A stretch of DNA of 64,000 nt from Cellulomonas sp. SG140 (GTDB lineage Bacteria > Actinomycetota > Actinomycetes > Actinomycetales > Cellulomonadaceae): positions 1-64,000 of the forward strand of contig NZ_JANZLA010000003.1 of assembly GCF_025770785.1 (NCBI RefSeq), read 5' to 3'. A program made the position numbers and the translations under genes. Under the pieces are notes generated by a model. It did not search any database, had not been told where the DNA came from, and saw only the letters and a list, made by a program, of their open reading frames with translations. Every line of letters begins with the position of its first letter. The stretch's first letter is position 1. Below are positions 43,498 to 51,188 of the stretch, one piece after another.

Positions 43498-43607
43498 GGA
43501 CCCTGACGCTCGCTGCAGGACAGCCAGGCGAACCTTGACCCGCCCAGTCGACCGGCCGGGTCTGTCCTGCGTCGCGACAACGTGCGGCGCTGCGCGTGGA
43601 GGCTGCG

Positions 43608-43910
43608 TTGACCGCCTTGCCAGCACTGCCCGTGGTCGTGGTGACCGCGCCGGCGTGCCACTTCTGCGAGGAAGCGACCGAGCACCTCGCCGAGGTGGCC
43701 ACCCAGTACCCGCTGGACATCCGCGAGGTGGAGATCACGTCGCCCGAGGGTGCCCGGCTCGTCGCCGAGCACCGGCCGGCACTCAACCCGCTGGTTCTAG
43801 TGGACGGGCAGTTCTTCAGCGCGGGCCGGTTGCCCCGCCGCAAGCTCGACGCGCTGCTGCGCGCACGCGGCGCAGTGGCCGGGGTCGATCAGGCGGTGGC
43901 CCGTGGGTAG
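43608..43910 (+). CDS. Glutaredoxin-like thiol protein
   Basis: 100 aa from TTG 43608, chosen since GGAGG lies 5 nt before it (a GTG at 43596 is the other option). A small thioredoxin fold with active-site CHFC near the start, in VVVVTAPACHFCEEATEHLA, and cis-Pro region RPALNPLVLVDGQFF. First gene of a unit with CcdA and a redoxin; overlaps the CcdA start by 8 bases. Likely moves electrons or copper-sensitive disulfides. Confidence 0.78.
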   Translation: MTALPALPVVVVTAPACHFCEEATEHLAEVATQYPLDIREVEITSPEGARLVAEHRPALNPLVLVDGQFFSAGRLPRRKLDALLRARGAVAGVDQAVARG

Positions 43911-44901
43911 CGAGCTGCTGACCACCGGCAGCGTGATCGCTGCGTTCTTCGCAGGCGGGGTGGCGCTGTTCGCCCCGTGCTGCATCGTCTTCCTGGCGCC
44001 CAGCTACCTCGCGGGTGCGGTGAAGAGTGCCCGGTGGCGGCTTCTGCCGCTGACCTTCGTCTTCACCGCTGGACTCGCACTGGTGATGGTGCCGCTCACC
44101 CTCGGGGCGAGTCTGCTGTCCGGTGCGATCGCCCGGTACCACCAGCCCCTGTACTACGCCGGGGGCCTGCTCATGCTCGGCCTGGCCGTCCTGGCCTTGT
44201 CCGGCCGGATGTGGTCGCTGCCGTCCGCACTGCGCGCGCCCGACACGACTCGGGGGGACAGCGCGAGCTTCTTCGCCCTCGGCGTGTTCTCCGGCATCGC
44301 GTCCTCGTGCTGCGCACCGGTGCTTGCCGGTGTGATGACGCTGTCCGTCCTGTCCGGGTCCGTCGCCGGAGGCTTCGCGTTGGGCCTGGCCTACGTGTTC
44401 GGCATGGTCTTCCCGCTGTTCGTCATGGCGCTGCTGTGGGACCGCGCCCGGCTCGGCGAGCGCAAGTGGATGCGGACGCGCACCGTCCGGTTCACCGTTG
44501 CCGGCCGGCGCTTCGCCACCACCACCCTCAACATCGGGGTGGCTGTCGCGTTCGCCGTGATGGGCGGTTTCGTGATCGCCCTAGCGAACAGCCGCAACAT
44601 GACCGGCGGGACGGCGGCCCAGGACGCGGCAGCGCGCGGTCTGACCAGGCTGTTCCTCTCCATCGAAGGCTGGCTCGGGCCAGTACCTGAGGCCGTCGTC
44701 GGGCTCGGGCTGCTTGCCGTCGCCGCGGGCTTCGTCTGGTTCACCCTCGCCGACCGGCGCAGGCGCCCGGGCCCACCGTCGGTGACCTCCGAGGACGAGG
44801 TGCGGGCGGCCGAGCACGGCAGCTCTTGCCACGACGACACCACCGCGCCCGAAGGCGCCTCGCACGAGCACCGCGTCGAGCAGAACAGGACCACCCGATG
44901 A
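43903..44901 (+). CDS. CcdA/DsbD-family thiol-electron transporter
   Basis: 332 aa from GTG 43903. At least six helices with GGVALFAPCCIVFLAPSYL and GVFSGIASSCCAPVLAGV, the two paired-Cys motifs of CcdA that carry reducing power from the cytosol to the outside. C-terminus His/Glu-rich (HGSSCHDDTTAPEGASHEH). Works with the neighbouring glutaredoxin-like and redoxin proteins; under copper stress it would reduce wrong disulfides in envelope proteins (inference). Confidence 0.88.
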   Translation: MGSELLTTGSVIAAFFAGGVALFAPCCIVFLAPSYLAGAVKSARWRLLPLTFVFTAGLALVMVPLTLGASLLSGAIARYHQPLYYAGGLLMLGLAVLALSGRMWSLPSALRAPDTTRGDSASFFALGVFSGIASSCCAPVLAGVMTLSVLSGSVAGGFALGLAYVFGMVFPLFVMALLWDRARLGERKWMRTRTVRFTVAGRRFATTTLNIGVAVAFAVMGGFVIALANSRNMTGGTAAQDAAARGLTRLFLSIEGWLGPVPEAVVGLGLLAVAAGFVWFTLADRRRRPGPPSVTSEDEVRAAEHGSSCHDDTTAPEGASHEHRVEQNRTTR

Positions 44902-45524
44902 CGTCAGGATCCGCCGTCAAGCGCGAGTTGCGCCGCGAAGAGATCGTCGCCGCTGCCAAGAAGAAGAAGGCCGCCGCTGACCGCCGACACCGGCAGATCC
45001 GGCTGGGGGCCTGGGTCGTCGGCGTCCTCGTCGTCGCGGGCCTCGTGACCGCGGGCCTGCTGTCCGCCCGCCCGACGCAGAGCGTCGCGACCCGGGTAGC
45101 ACCCGACTTCACACTCAAGGCCAGCGACGGCACCTCCGTCACCCTCTCCGAGCTGCGCGGCAAGCCGGTCGTCCTCTACTTCTCTGAGGGCGCCGGCTGC
45201 GACGCCTGCCTGGTGCAGATGCAGAAGATCGAGCAGGACTCCGGGTTCGCCGACAAGGGCATCACCGTTCTGCCGATCGTGATGAACACCGCCGATGAGA
45301 TCAACGCCGATCGCACGCGCATCGGCGTGAAGTCGGCGTTCTACCTGGACGACGGCAAGGTGTCGAAGGAGTACGACGTTCTCGGAAAGGGCATGCACGC
45401 CGGCCTGCCGGGCCACGGGTTCGTGCTCGTGAACGCGGCAGGCAAGGAAGTGTGGTCGGCGGAGTATCCGTCAATGTTCCTCGCCCCGGACCAGCTGCTG
45501 AAGGAAGTCACCTCCCGCCTCTAG
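44898..45524 (+). CDS. Membrane-anchored redoxin (AhpC/TSA-like thioredoxin fold)
   Basis: 208 aa from ATG 44898 (ATGA overlap). A Lys-rich cytosolic start (AAAKKKKAAADRRHRQ), one helix (LGAWVVGVLVVAGLVTAGLL) and an outer redoxin domain: APDFTLKASDGTSVTLSELR, active site SEGAGCDACLVQMQK (CDAC). End of the thiol unit. Probably the extracytoplasmic partner of the CcdA protein. Confidence 0.88.
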   Translation: MTSGSAVKRELRREEIVAAAKKKKAAADRRHRQIRLGAWVVGVLVVAGLVTAGLLSARPTQSVATRVAPDFTLKASDGTSVTLSELRGKPVVLYFSEGAGCDACLVQMQKIEQDSGFADKGITVLPIVMNTADEINADRTRIGVKSAFYLDDGKVSKEYDVLGKGMHAGLPGHGFVLVNAAGKEVWSAEYPSMFLAPDQLLKEVTSRL

Positions 45525-45559
45525 TCGCAGGCCGTTCTTGAGGCTGGCGTCCGTGTTTC

Positions 45560-45577
45560 CTTGATCGATTGCTCATC
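45560..45577 (+). promoter_or_regulatory. CopR-like direct-repeat operator, site 10
   Basis: CTTGATC-GATT-GCTCATC, 76 bp before the ATG at 45653 of the Lgt-like gene. Confidence 0.6.
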
Positions 45578-45652
45578 GATTCTTCGGTTGGCCTTCGTAC
45601 GGAGGTCGGGTCGTTGAGGCATGAATCTCAACGCATTCGGGCGCTCTCCGCG

Positions 45653-47005
45653 ATGACGACTCATTCGGGGCCGGCGCGGCCCGCAACCGCTCGGTCGGTG
45701 AACGAGTCTGCGAAGGGCTCAGCGGGAGCCTCGTTCTTCCGTCCCGCTGGCGCAGTCAGGCCGCCGTCCCCCAGGCGGGTGAACTCGGCAGTGGTGAAGC
45801 AGACGGACTCCGCTGCGACGGTGTCCCATCCGGACCCGGCGAGCACGGCTTCGGGCACAGCCTCGCCCGCGTGCGCCCGTCCGCCGCGCCTTGCAGGCCG
45901 AAAGCCACGGCGGGCTGCGGAGGTCTCCTCTGCCAGCTGTGCCGCCCTGGATGGCCTCGATCCGACCGCACTAGGGGTCACGTACTGGTTCGAAGCGCCC
46001 CGGCACGGCGTTCGGGCGCCCCAATCGGTCCTGCTGAAGGGCCGGCTCGTCGAGCCGGAACAGCGTGAACCCCAGGGATCAACAGCGTTCGAGGTCGTCA
46101 CCACGGTGCACGACGTGATCCCCGGGTCCGGTTGGGTGAGCGTCACGACCCGCGTCCCGGGCACTGCACCGGGCCGTTGGGACGTCACGGCGACCCCGCT
46201 CGCCGGTCTGCCCGAGGACAGCGTCAAGCGCTCGGCCCCGAAACGGCCGGGGCTTCTGCGAGGCGTTGCCTCCGGGCGCACAGGCTTCGGGATGTTGGTG
46301 GACGCCGTCGCGCCCGGCGTGTGGGCCGGCTCGTGGTCCGTACTCGTGCTGCTCGGCTTCGTTCTAGGGCTCGTCCTCCAGGCCACCGTCGCCAGCGTCG
46401 TGGGACTGGCATGGCCGCGGCTCACCGCGGTCACCGTTCTCGCCGGCGCCCTGGGCCTGGTCGGTGCGAAGGCCTACTACCTGCTCACCCATCCGATCGA
46501 GCGACGCCGCTCGTTGAGAACACCGGGGATGTCGGTCCAGGGCTTCGTCATCGTCGCGCTGGCGACGCTGACCGTCAGTGGTCTCGTTCTCGGGATGCCC
46601 GTCGGCGCTGTGCTGGACGCTACGGCGCCGGGGTTGTTCCTTGGGATGAGCGTCGGGCGGCTCGGTTGCCTCTTTGCCGGATGCTGCGTCGGCCGTCCGA
46701 CGGCGTCCCGATGGGGGCTGTGGTCCTCCGACCGGCATCTCGGCGTGCGCCGAATCCCCGTGCAGCTCATGGAGTCGGCGCTGTGCGCCTCCCTGGTCGG
46801 CTTCTCCCTGGTGGCTCTGCGGACGTCGGCGGCCTCAGGGTCCGGCGTGGTGCTCGTCGTGTGCTTCTCCGCCTACCTCGTAGGTCGGCAGCTGCTCTTC
46901 CCTCTACGCGCCATGGCCCGCGTGACCCGGCACGGGCGGATGGTGACCCTGGTGATCGCTTCCTTGGTGCTCGCCGTGGCTCTGGTGCGCCTGCTGTGGG
47001 CCTGA
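45653..47005 (+). CDS. Lgt-family membrane protein with an extra N-terminal domain
   Basis: 450 aa from ATG 45653 (MTTHSGPARPATARS). The first ~190 residues are non-membrane, with low-complexity start and a beta-rich section with ALGVTYWFEAPRHGV and VTTVHDVIPGSGWVSVTTRV. The rest is an Lgt-like membrane domain: GALGLVGAKAYYLL, SVGRLGCLFAGCCVGRPT, IPVQLMESALCASLVG. Its GRLGCLFAGCC replaces the normal GRIGNFxNG. It may be a specialised diacylglyceryl transferase; activity not certain. Convergent overlap of 102 bp with lnt. Confidence 0.8.
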   Translation: MTTHSGPARPATARSVNESAKGSAGASFFRPAGAVRPPSPRRVNSAVVKQTDSAATVSHPDPASTASGTASPACARPPRLAGRKPRRAAEVSSASCAALDGLDPTALGVTYWFEAPRHGVRAPQSVLLKGRLVEPEQREPQGSTAFEVVTTVHDVIPGSGWVSVTTRVPGTAPGRWDVTATPLAGLPEDSVKRSAPKRPGLLRGVASGRTGFGMLVDAVAPGVWAGSWSVLVLLGFVLGLVLQATVASVVGLAWPRLTAVTVLAGALGLVGAKAYYLLTHPIERRRSLRTPGMSVQGFVIVALATLTVSGLVLGMPVGAVLDATAPGLFLGMSVGRLGCLFAGCCVGRPTASRWGLWSSDRHLGVRRIPVQLMESALCASLVGFSLVALRTSAASGSGVVLVVCFSAYLVGRQLLFPLRAMARVTRHGRMVTLVIASLVLAVALVRLLWA

Positions 47006-48607
47006 GCGGCGGCGCCGCACCGCGCCGACTAGCGCTCCGCAGGCGAGGACCACGGTGGCCAGGTCGACCATGCGGCCCGGCCAGGGTCCGAGCCGGTCGC
47101 TGAGGGTCAGCGACGTCCGAAGTGGCACCTGCCCGGCCATCTGTTCGGCTGTGAACAGCCCGGTTCGCTGGAGGACGGAGCCGTCGGGCGCGACGATCGC
47201 GCTGACGCCGACCGTCGAGATCTGCACGACGGCTCGGTTGTGCTCGGCTGCACGGAACCGGGACATCGAGAGCTGCTGGGTGGACTCCGCCGTGCGACCG
47301 AAGGAGGCGTTGTTGGTCGGCACGACGATCGCTTGGCTGCCGGCCAGGACCGACTGCCGGACGAGGTCGTCGTAAGCCACCTCGAAGCAGATGACAGTCG
47401 TCAGCGGCACGGAGCGCCCAAGCCGTGCGATGGGCACCTCGATGACCGCGGGTCCACGGCCGGGTGCCATGTCCGTCCCGACCTGGTCGACCGTTCGCGT
47501 CAGACGGCGGAAGAACGATCGATAGGGGATGTACTCACCGAACGGGACTGGATGCTGCTTCGTGTAGCTCGCCCGTGCGCCCACGCCGGGCTCCCACAGG
47601 ACGTAGTCGTTGAATCTCTTCTGGCCCTCGAAGCGCTGGGTTCCCAGCAGGATCGGCGCACCCACCTCTCGCGCAGCGTCGTCCACGATCGCCGCGACCT
47701 CCCGATCGGACCGTGGGTCGACGTCGGCGGCGCTCTCCGGCCACAGCACGAGGTCAACCGTTCCCCGGGATCTGGAGCCGAGCAGGTCCCTTGTCCCGGT
47801 CGCATGGTTCGCAGTCACCTGCAGGGCGCGGCTACGGAAGTCAGACTGACCCGACGGCACGTTGCCCTGGACCGCGCCCACGTCGATCGCTCCGACCTGG
47901 GGGTCCACGCCGAGACTGAGGTACTGGGCCGCAATGGCGCCGCCAGTCAGAGCGACGAGCGCCAGTGCTGGAGTCCGACGCCGCTGATGCGCAGCGGTCA
48001 GCGACTCGAGCAGTGCGCCGGCGACCACGACGGTGGCGCCGACGAGGGTGCTGCCCCCGAGCGAAGCGAGCCGCAACAGGGGCCCGTCCGTCTGAGAGAA
48101 CGCCAGGTCACCCCACGGAAAGCCACCGAACGGCCACCGACCCCGGAGCTGCTCGACCGCGATCCACGTCGCCGCCGCGGCAAGGGCCTGACGGCCGGGT
48201 CGATGCCGCAGCCATTGGCCGCGCCGCAGCCAGACCCAGCCGCCTCCGAACGCCGAGACGAACGCCGCCTGGCTTGTGGCCAGAGCGATCCAGCCGACCG
48301 GACTACCGACGGCCGCATCGGCCCACCGCACATGAGGAAGAAAGAAGGCCAGTCCGAACGTGGCACCTGTGGCGAGACCGGCCGGTACCGAGTCGGGTCG
48401 CAGCGCGAAGAGCAGCCCAGCGATGGCGAGAGGCGCAGCCCACCACCACGACACGTCCGGGAAGGCGGGCTCGAGCAGCGCCCCGCCGGCCGCACCGAGC
48501 GCAAGCCGCACCAACAGCGCGCGCGCTCCGACGCGAACGGGCCAGCCTCCGGCCGCGCTTGCCCGCACTTTCGATGGCTCCGCGGCCGCAACGGCGGTCC
48601 GGGTCAC
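46904..48607 (-). CDS. lnt: Apolipoprotein N-acyltransferase
   Basis: 567 aa. Six N-terminal helices and a nitrilase-like outer domain with catalytic Glu in PVPFGEYIPYRSFFRRL, Lys in YTKQHPV, and Cys in TVICFEVAYDDLV. It adds the third acyl chain to lipoproteins. C-terminus is a His/Gln-rich tail (SHGEHQGSDHQGHHPPVPGH), which may bind metal; it is encoded in the part overlapping the Lgt-like gene. Operator site 11 is upstream. Confidence 0.93.
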   Translation of the reverse strand: MTRTAVAAAEPSKVRASAAGGWPVRVGARALLVRLALGAAGGALLEPAFPDVSWWWAAPLAIAGLLFALRPDSVPAGLATGATFGLAFFLPHVRWADAAVGSPVGWIALATSQAAFVSAFGGGWVWLRRGQWLRHRPGRQALAAAATWIAVEQLRGRWPFGGFPWGDLAFSQTDGPLLRLASLGGSTLVGATVVVAGALLESLTAAHQRRRTPALALVALTGGAIAAQYLSLGVDPQVGAIDVGAVQGNVPSGQSDFRSRALQVTANHATGTRDLLGSRSRGTVDLVLWPESAADVDPRSDREVAAIVDDAAREVGAPILLGTQRFEGQKRFNDYVLWEPGVGARASYTKQHPVPFGEYIPYRSFFRRLTRTVDQVGTDMAPGRGPAVIEVPIARLGRSVPLTTVICFEVAYDDLVRQSVLAGSQAIVVPTNNASFGRTAESTQQLSMSRFRAAEHNRAVVQISTVGVSAIVAPDGSVLQRTGLFTAEQMAGQVPLRTSLTLSDRLGPWPGRMVDLATVVLACGALVGAVRRRRSGPQQAHQSHGEHQGSDHQGHHPPVPGHAGHGA

Positions 48608-49157
48608 GGCGACGTCCGCAAGGGCCCGACTCGCGGAGGTGTCATGTGGCAGCGCCCGAGGCGGTAATCAGATGGACCTCCATAAGGGTCGCGAGATGCA
48701 CCCAGCAGGGGACCTGCACGGGGCCACCGAATCGACTGGACTGCGCGCGCCAAGTCCCCGTTGCTTCCTGCCGTGCGCGACAACGGCGCGGCCTCCCTCC
48801 ATCACCGAAGGACAACAAGCCCCAGGGCATCTCACCCACCACGGATCAACGTGCGGTCGAGGCCTGATGAAGATTCGGGGCATACGGAGGTCGCGGCCTC
48901 CCGAGGTCCCGACGCCGGCAGGTCAGCGTGGCCCGTCAGAGCGCGGACGACGCCGGTCCATCGACGTTCAGCCGGACGAGCGCGGCGCACGTGTCGACGT
49001 CCTGAGCACGGCGCGTCGCTGCTGGAGCGCGCCGTTCCGGGATGGCTCTTCCCGCGTTCGGTCCAACACCGCGGCAGCCGGCTCGACCATCGGCTGAACG
49101 AAGGGCCGGACAGATCTTCCACGTATCTTCCACGCGGAGGTATAACTGCAGGTCAGG
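48608..49157. other. Gene-poor region between lnt and the tRNA
   Basis: 550 bp; no reading frame here looks like a protein. It holds operator site 11 (48844-48872) and a direct repeat CTTCCAC-GTAT-CTTCCAC at 49116-49133 that fits the 11-bp period only loosely. The tRNA 3' end follows. If the island entered at this tRNA, the border should lie in the last ~100 bp; no second copy of the tRNA 3' end was seen in the window. Confidence 0.5.
48844..48872 (-). promoter_or_regulatory. CopR-like direct-repeat operator, site 11 (triple)
   Basis: Minus strand: CTTCATC-AGGC-CTCGACC-GCAC-GTTGATC, three half-sites with 11-bp period, 237 bp before the lnt start. Confidence 0.55.
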
Positions 49158-49234
49158 TGGTGCCCCGAGTGGGATTCGAACCCACACTGGATCGGGTTTG
49201 AGCCGAACGCCTCTGCCGGTTGGGCTATCGGGGC
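49158..49234 (-). tRNA. tRNA with CAA anticodon (Leu by anticodon), short variable loop
   Basis: Minus strand: acceptor GCCCCGA (49228-49234) / TCGGGGC (49162-49168), discriminator A, encoded CCA (49158-49160), D arm with AACCGGCAGA loop, anticodon loop CTCAAAC (anticodon CAA), T arm GTGGG-TTCGAAT-CCCAC. It has only a 5-nt variable loop, whereas bacterial tRNA-Leu normally has a long one, and a T-T mismatch at the top of the anticodon stem. Identity therefore open. The accessory DNA lies on its 3' side, the usual place of island insertion. Confidence 0.8.
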
Positions 49235-49321
49235 CGTGCTGGGAAGGATAGTGCCCGTGGTGAGCACCACAGGGCCGGCAGCGAGGGGCGCGAGGGCCCT
49301 GGCCACGACGCCGACTAGGCT

Positions 49322-50005
49322 GTGCCCGTGAGCCCGAAGGACACGCCCGGCGCGGCAGCCGACCTCGACCTGACCACCCCGACCCGCACCGAGGCCGAGC
49401 GCCCGGCGCCGGCGGCCCGGCCTGCGCGCCGCGCGGTGGTGGCCGAGGACGAGGCGCTGATCCGCATGGACGTCGTCGAGACGCTGCGGGACGCAGGTTT
49501 CGAGGTCGTCGGCGAGGCGGGTAACGGCGAGGAGGCCTTCGAGCTCGCCTCGGAGCTCAAGCCGGACGTCGTCGTGATGGACGTGAAGATGCCCGTCCTC
49601 GACGGCATCTCCGCGGCCGAGAAGATCGGCAAGGCGCACCTCGCGCCCGTCGTGCTGCTGACGGCGTTCTCCCAGACGGATCTGGTCGAGCGGGCGCGCG
49701 ACGCCGGTGCGATGGCGTACGTCGTCAAGCCGTTCAGCCCGGCGGACCTGCTGCCGGCGGTGGAGATCGCGATCTCCCGCTACGCGCAGATCACGGCGCT
49801 CGAGTCGGAGGTCGCGGACCTGGCGGAGCGGTTCGAGACGCGCAAGCGGGTGGACCGTGCCAAGGGTCTGCTGATGACCAAGATGGGCCTGACGGAGCCG
49901 GAGTCGTTCCGCTGGATCCAGAAGACGTCGATGGACCGGCGGCTGACGATGCGCGAGGTCGCCGACGCGGTCATCGAGCAGGTCGGCGGGGGCAGCGCCT
50001 CCTGA
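49322..50005 (+). CDS. ANTAR-domain response regulator (PdtaR type)
   Basis: 227 aa from GTG 49322. A ~35-residue leader, then receiver: VVAEDEALIRMDVVE, phospho-Asp in DVVVMDVKMPVLDG, K in YVVKPFSPAD; a C-terminal ANTAR domain with RVDRAKGLLMTKMGLTEPE and RLTMREVADAVIEQV. It binds RNA two-hairpin elements to stop termination. In mycobacteria the homologue pairs with a PdtaS kinase encoded elsewhere. First core gene right of the tRNA. Confidence 0.93.
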   Translation: MPVSPKDTPGAAADLDLTTPTRTEAERPAPAARPARRAVVAEDEALIRMDVVETLRDAGFEVVGEAGNGEEAFELASELKPDVVVMDVKMPVLDGISAAEKIGKAHLAPVVLLTAFSQTDLVERARDAGAMAYVVKPFSPADLLPAVEIAISRYAQITALESEVADLAERFETRKRVDRAKGLLMTKMGLTEPESFRWIQKTSMDRRLTMREVADAVIEQVGGGSAS

Positions 50006-50147
50006 GCTCGTGCGGCCTTGCGTCGCGCGTCCCCCCGAAGTGGGACTGGCCCTCCAGGTGGACAGTGGTCCATGATCGTCGAGGCGCACCGCGGGGGCAC
50101 AGTGAGCCGCGGCCAGAGCCGGTCCCTGCGAGGAGGTACGAGCAGCC

Positions 50148-50861
50148 GTGCGTCCAGGTGTCCTGACCAGAACGGCCCGCGTCGAGGACGTCACCGAGCT
50201 CGTCAGCCTGTGCCTCGAGGCGCGGGCGGAGCTCATGGTCGGCGCGCAGCTCTGCACGGATGACCCGGTACGGCTGCGCGAGCAGCTGTTGATGCTGCTC
50301 AACGCCCCTGGCGGCGTCATCGTCGTCGCGACGCTCGACGAGCGGGTCGACGGCCTCCTGCTGGCGCGCATCGTCGGCCCCGGACCGTTCACCGACGCCG
50401 TCGTCCTCACCCTCGAGTCCCTGTACGTGCGCCACAGCGCTCGTCGTCGCGGACTGGGGCACGCGCTGCTGCTGGCTGCCGTCGACATCGCCGACCAGGC
50501 CGGTGCGCTGGAGGTGTTCGCGTCCCCGCTGCCAGGAGCGCGCGGCATGCACAGGTTCCTCGCGCAGGCGGGGTTCGCGCCGGCCGCCGCCCATCGCGTC
50601 GTCACGACGGCCGCTCTCGCGCGGCGCCTGACCCAGGACCCGGTGACCTCGGCCGGCGCGGGACGCCGCCCCTCGCGGCACGGTCTCGAGGACCTGATCG
50701 CCCGTCGCCGCCAGGCCCGTGCGCGGGAGGAGGACCCGCTCGCCCCGGTCGCGGCGACCGGCACCCACGGCGCCCGTCAGGCGCGGATGTCGATCAGCAT
50801 GCAGGTCAGCCGGGCGGTGCAGAGCCGCCGGCCGCCGTCGTCGTCCACCGTCACCTCGTAG
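50148..50861 (+). CDS. GNAT-family N-acetyltransferase
   Basis: 237 aa from GTG 50148. The fold has VVLTLESLYVRHSARRRGLG (acetyl-CoA loop RRRGLG) and HALLLAAVDIADQAG, plus MHRFLAQAGFAPAA. The last ~75 residues are Arg/Ala-rich, and the end of the gene overlaps the convergent thioesterase gene by 85 bp. Substrate unknown. Confidence 0.82.
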   Translation: MRPGVLTRTARVEDVTELVSLCLEARAELMVGAQLCTDDPVRLREQLLMLLNAPGGVIVVATLDERVDGLLLARIVGPGPFTDAVVLTLESLYVRHSARRRGLGHALLLAAVDIADQAGALEVFASPLPGARGMHRFLAQAGFAPAAAHRVVTTAALARRLTQDPVTSAGAGRRPSRHGLEDLIARRRQARAREEDPLAPVAATGTHGARQARMSISMQVSRAVQSRRPPSSSTVTS

Positions 50862-51169
50862 GTCGCCAGCGAACGACCCAGGTGCACGGCGGTCGCCACC
50901 GCGTGCACCCAGCCCTCACGGGCCGAGCGATGGTGCGTGGCGTTGAGCTCGATCCCGACGGCTGCGCGACCTTCCCCGGCGTGACGCTGCGCCGCGAACG
51001 ACCCCAACGTCTCGGCGAGCGTGGCCGATGCTCCCCCGTGCAGGAGGCCGAGAGGCTGGGTGTTGCCGGCGACCGGCATGCGGCCCTCGGCGCGCTCGGC
51101 GGTCACGAGGGTCAGCTCGATCCCCATGCGCTCCAGCAGGGATCCGGCGGTCGAGGCGGTGTCGGACAT
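50777..51169 (-). CDS. PaaI-type hotdog thioesterase
   Basis: 130 aa from ATG 51169. Hotdog fold: GRMPVAGNTQPLGLLHGGAS, where the HGG and the Glu of TLAETLGS are the active-site region, then VGIELNATHHRSAREG. Hydrolyses aromatic or fatty acyl-CoA. It is divergent from polA, with 19 bp between the start codons. Confidence 0.9.
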   Translation of the reverse strand: MSDTASTAGSLLERMGIELTLVTAERAEGRMPVAGNTQPLGLLHGGASATLAETLGSFAAQRHAGEGRAAVGIELNATHHRSAREGWVHAVATAVHLGRSLATYEVTVDDDGGRRLCTARLTCMLIDIRA

Positions 51170-51188
51170 GGCAGATAGGTTGGCACCC

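Noticed and set aside
49116..49133. CTTCCAC-GTAT-CTTCCAC direct repeat
   Set aside because: Fits the 11-bp period but not the half-site, and no gene starts downstream in that orientation; listed only as a repeat in the gene-poor region.
48761..49201. Plus-strand frame ending VGFEPTLDRV
   Set aside because: Runs into the tRNA on the opposite strand; this is the well-known false peptide made by antisense tRNA T-arm sequence.
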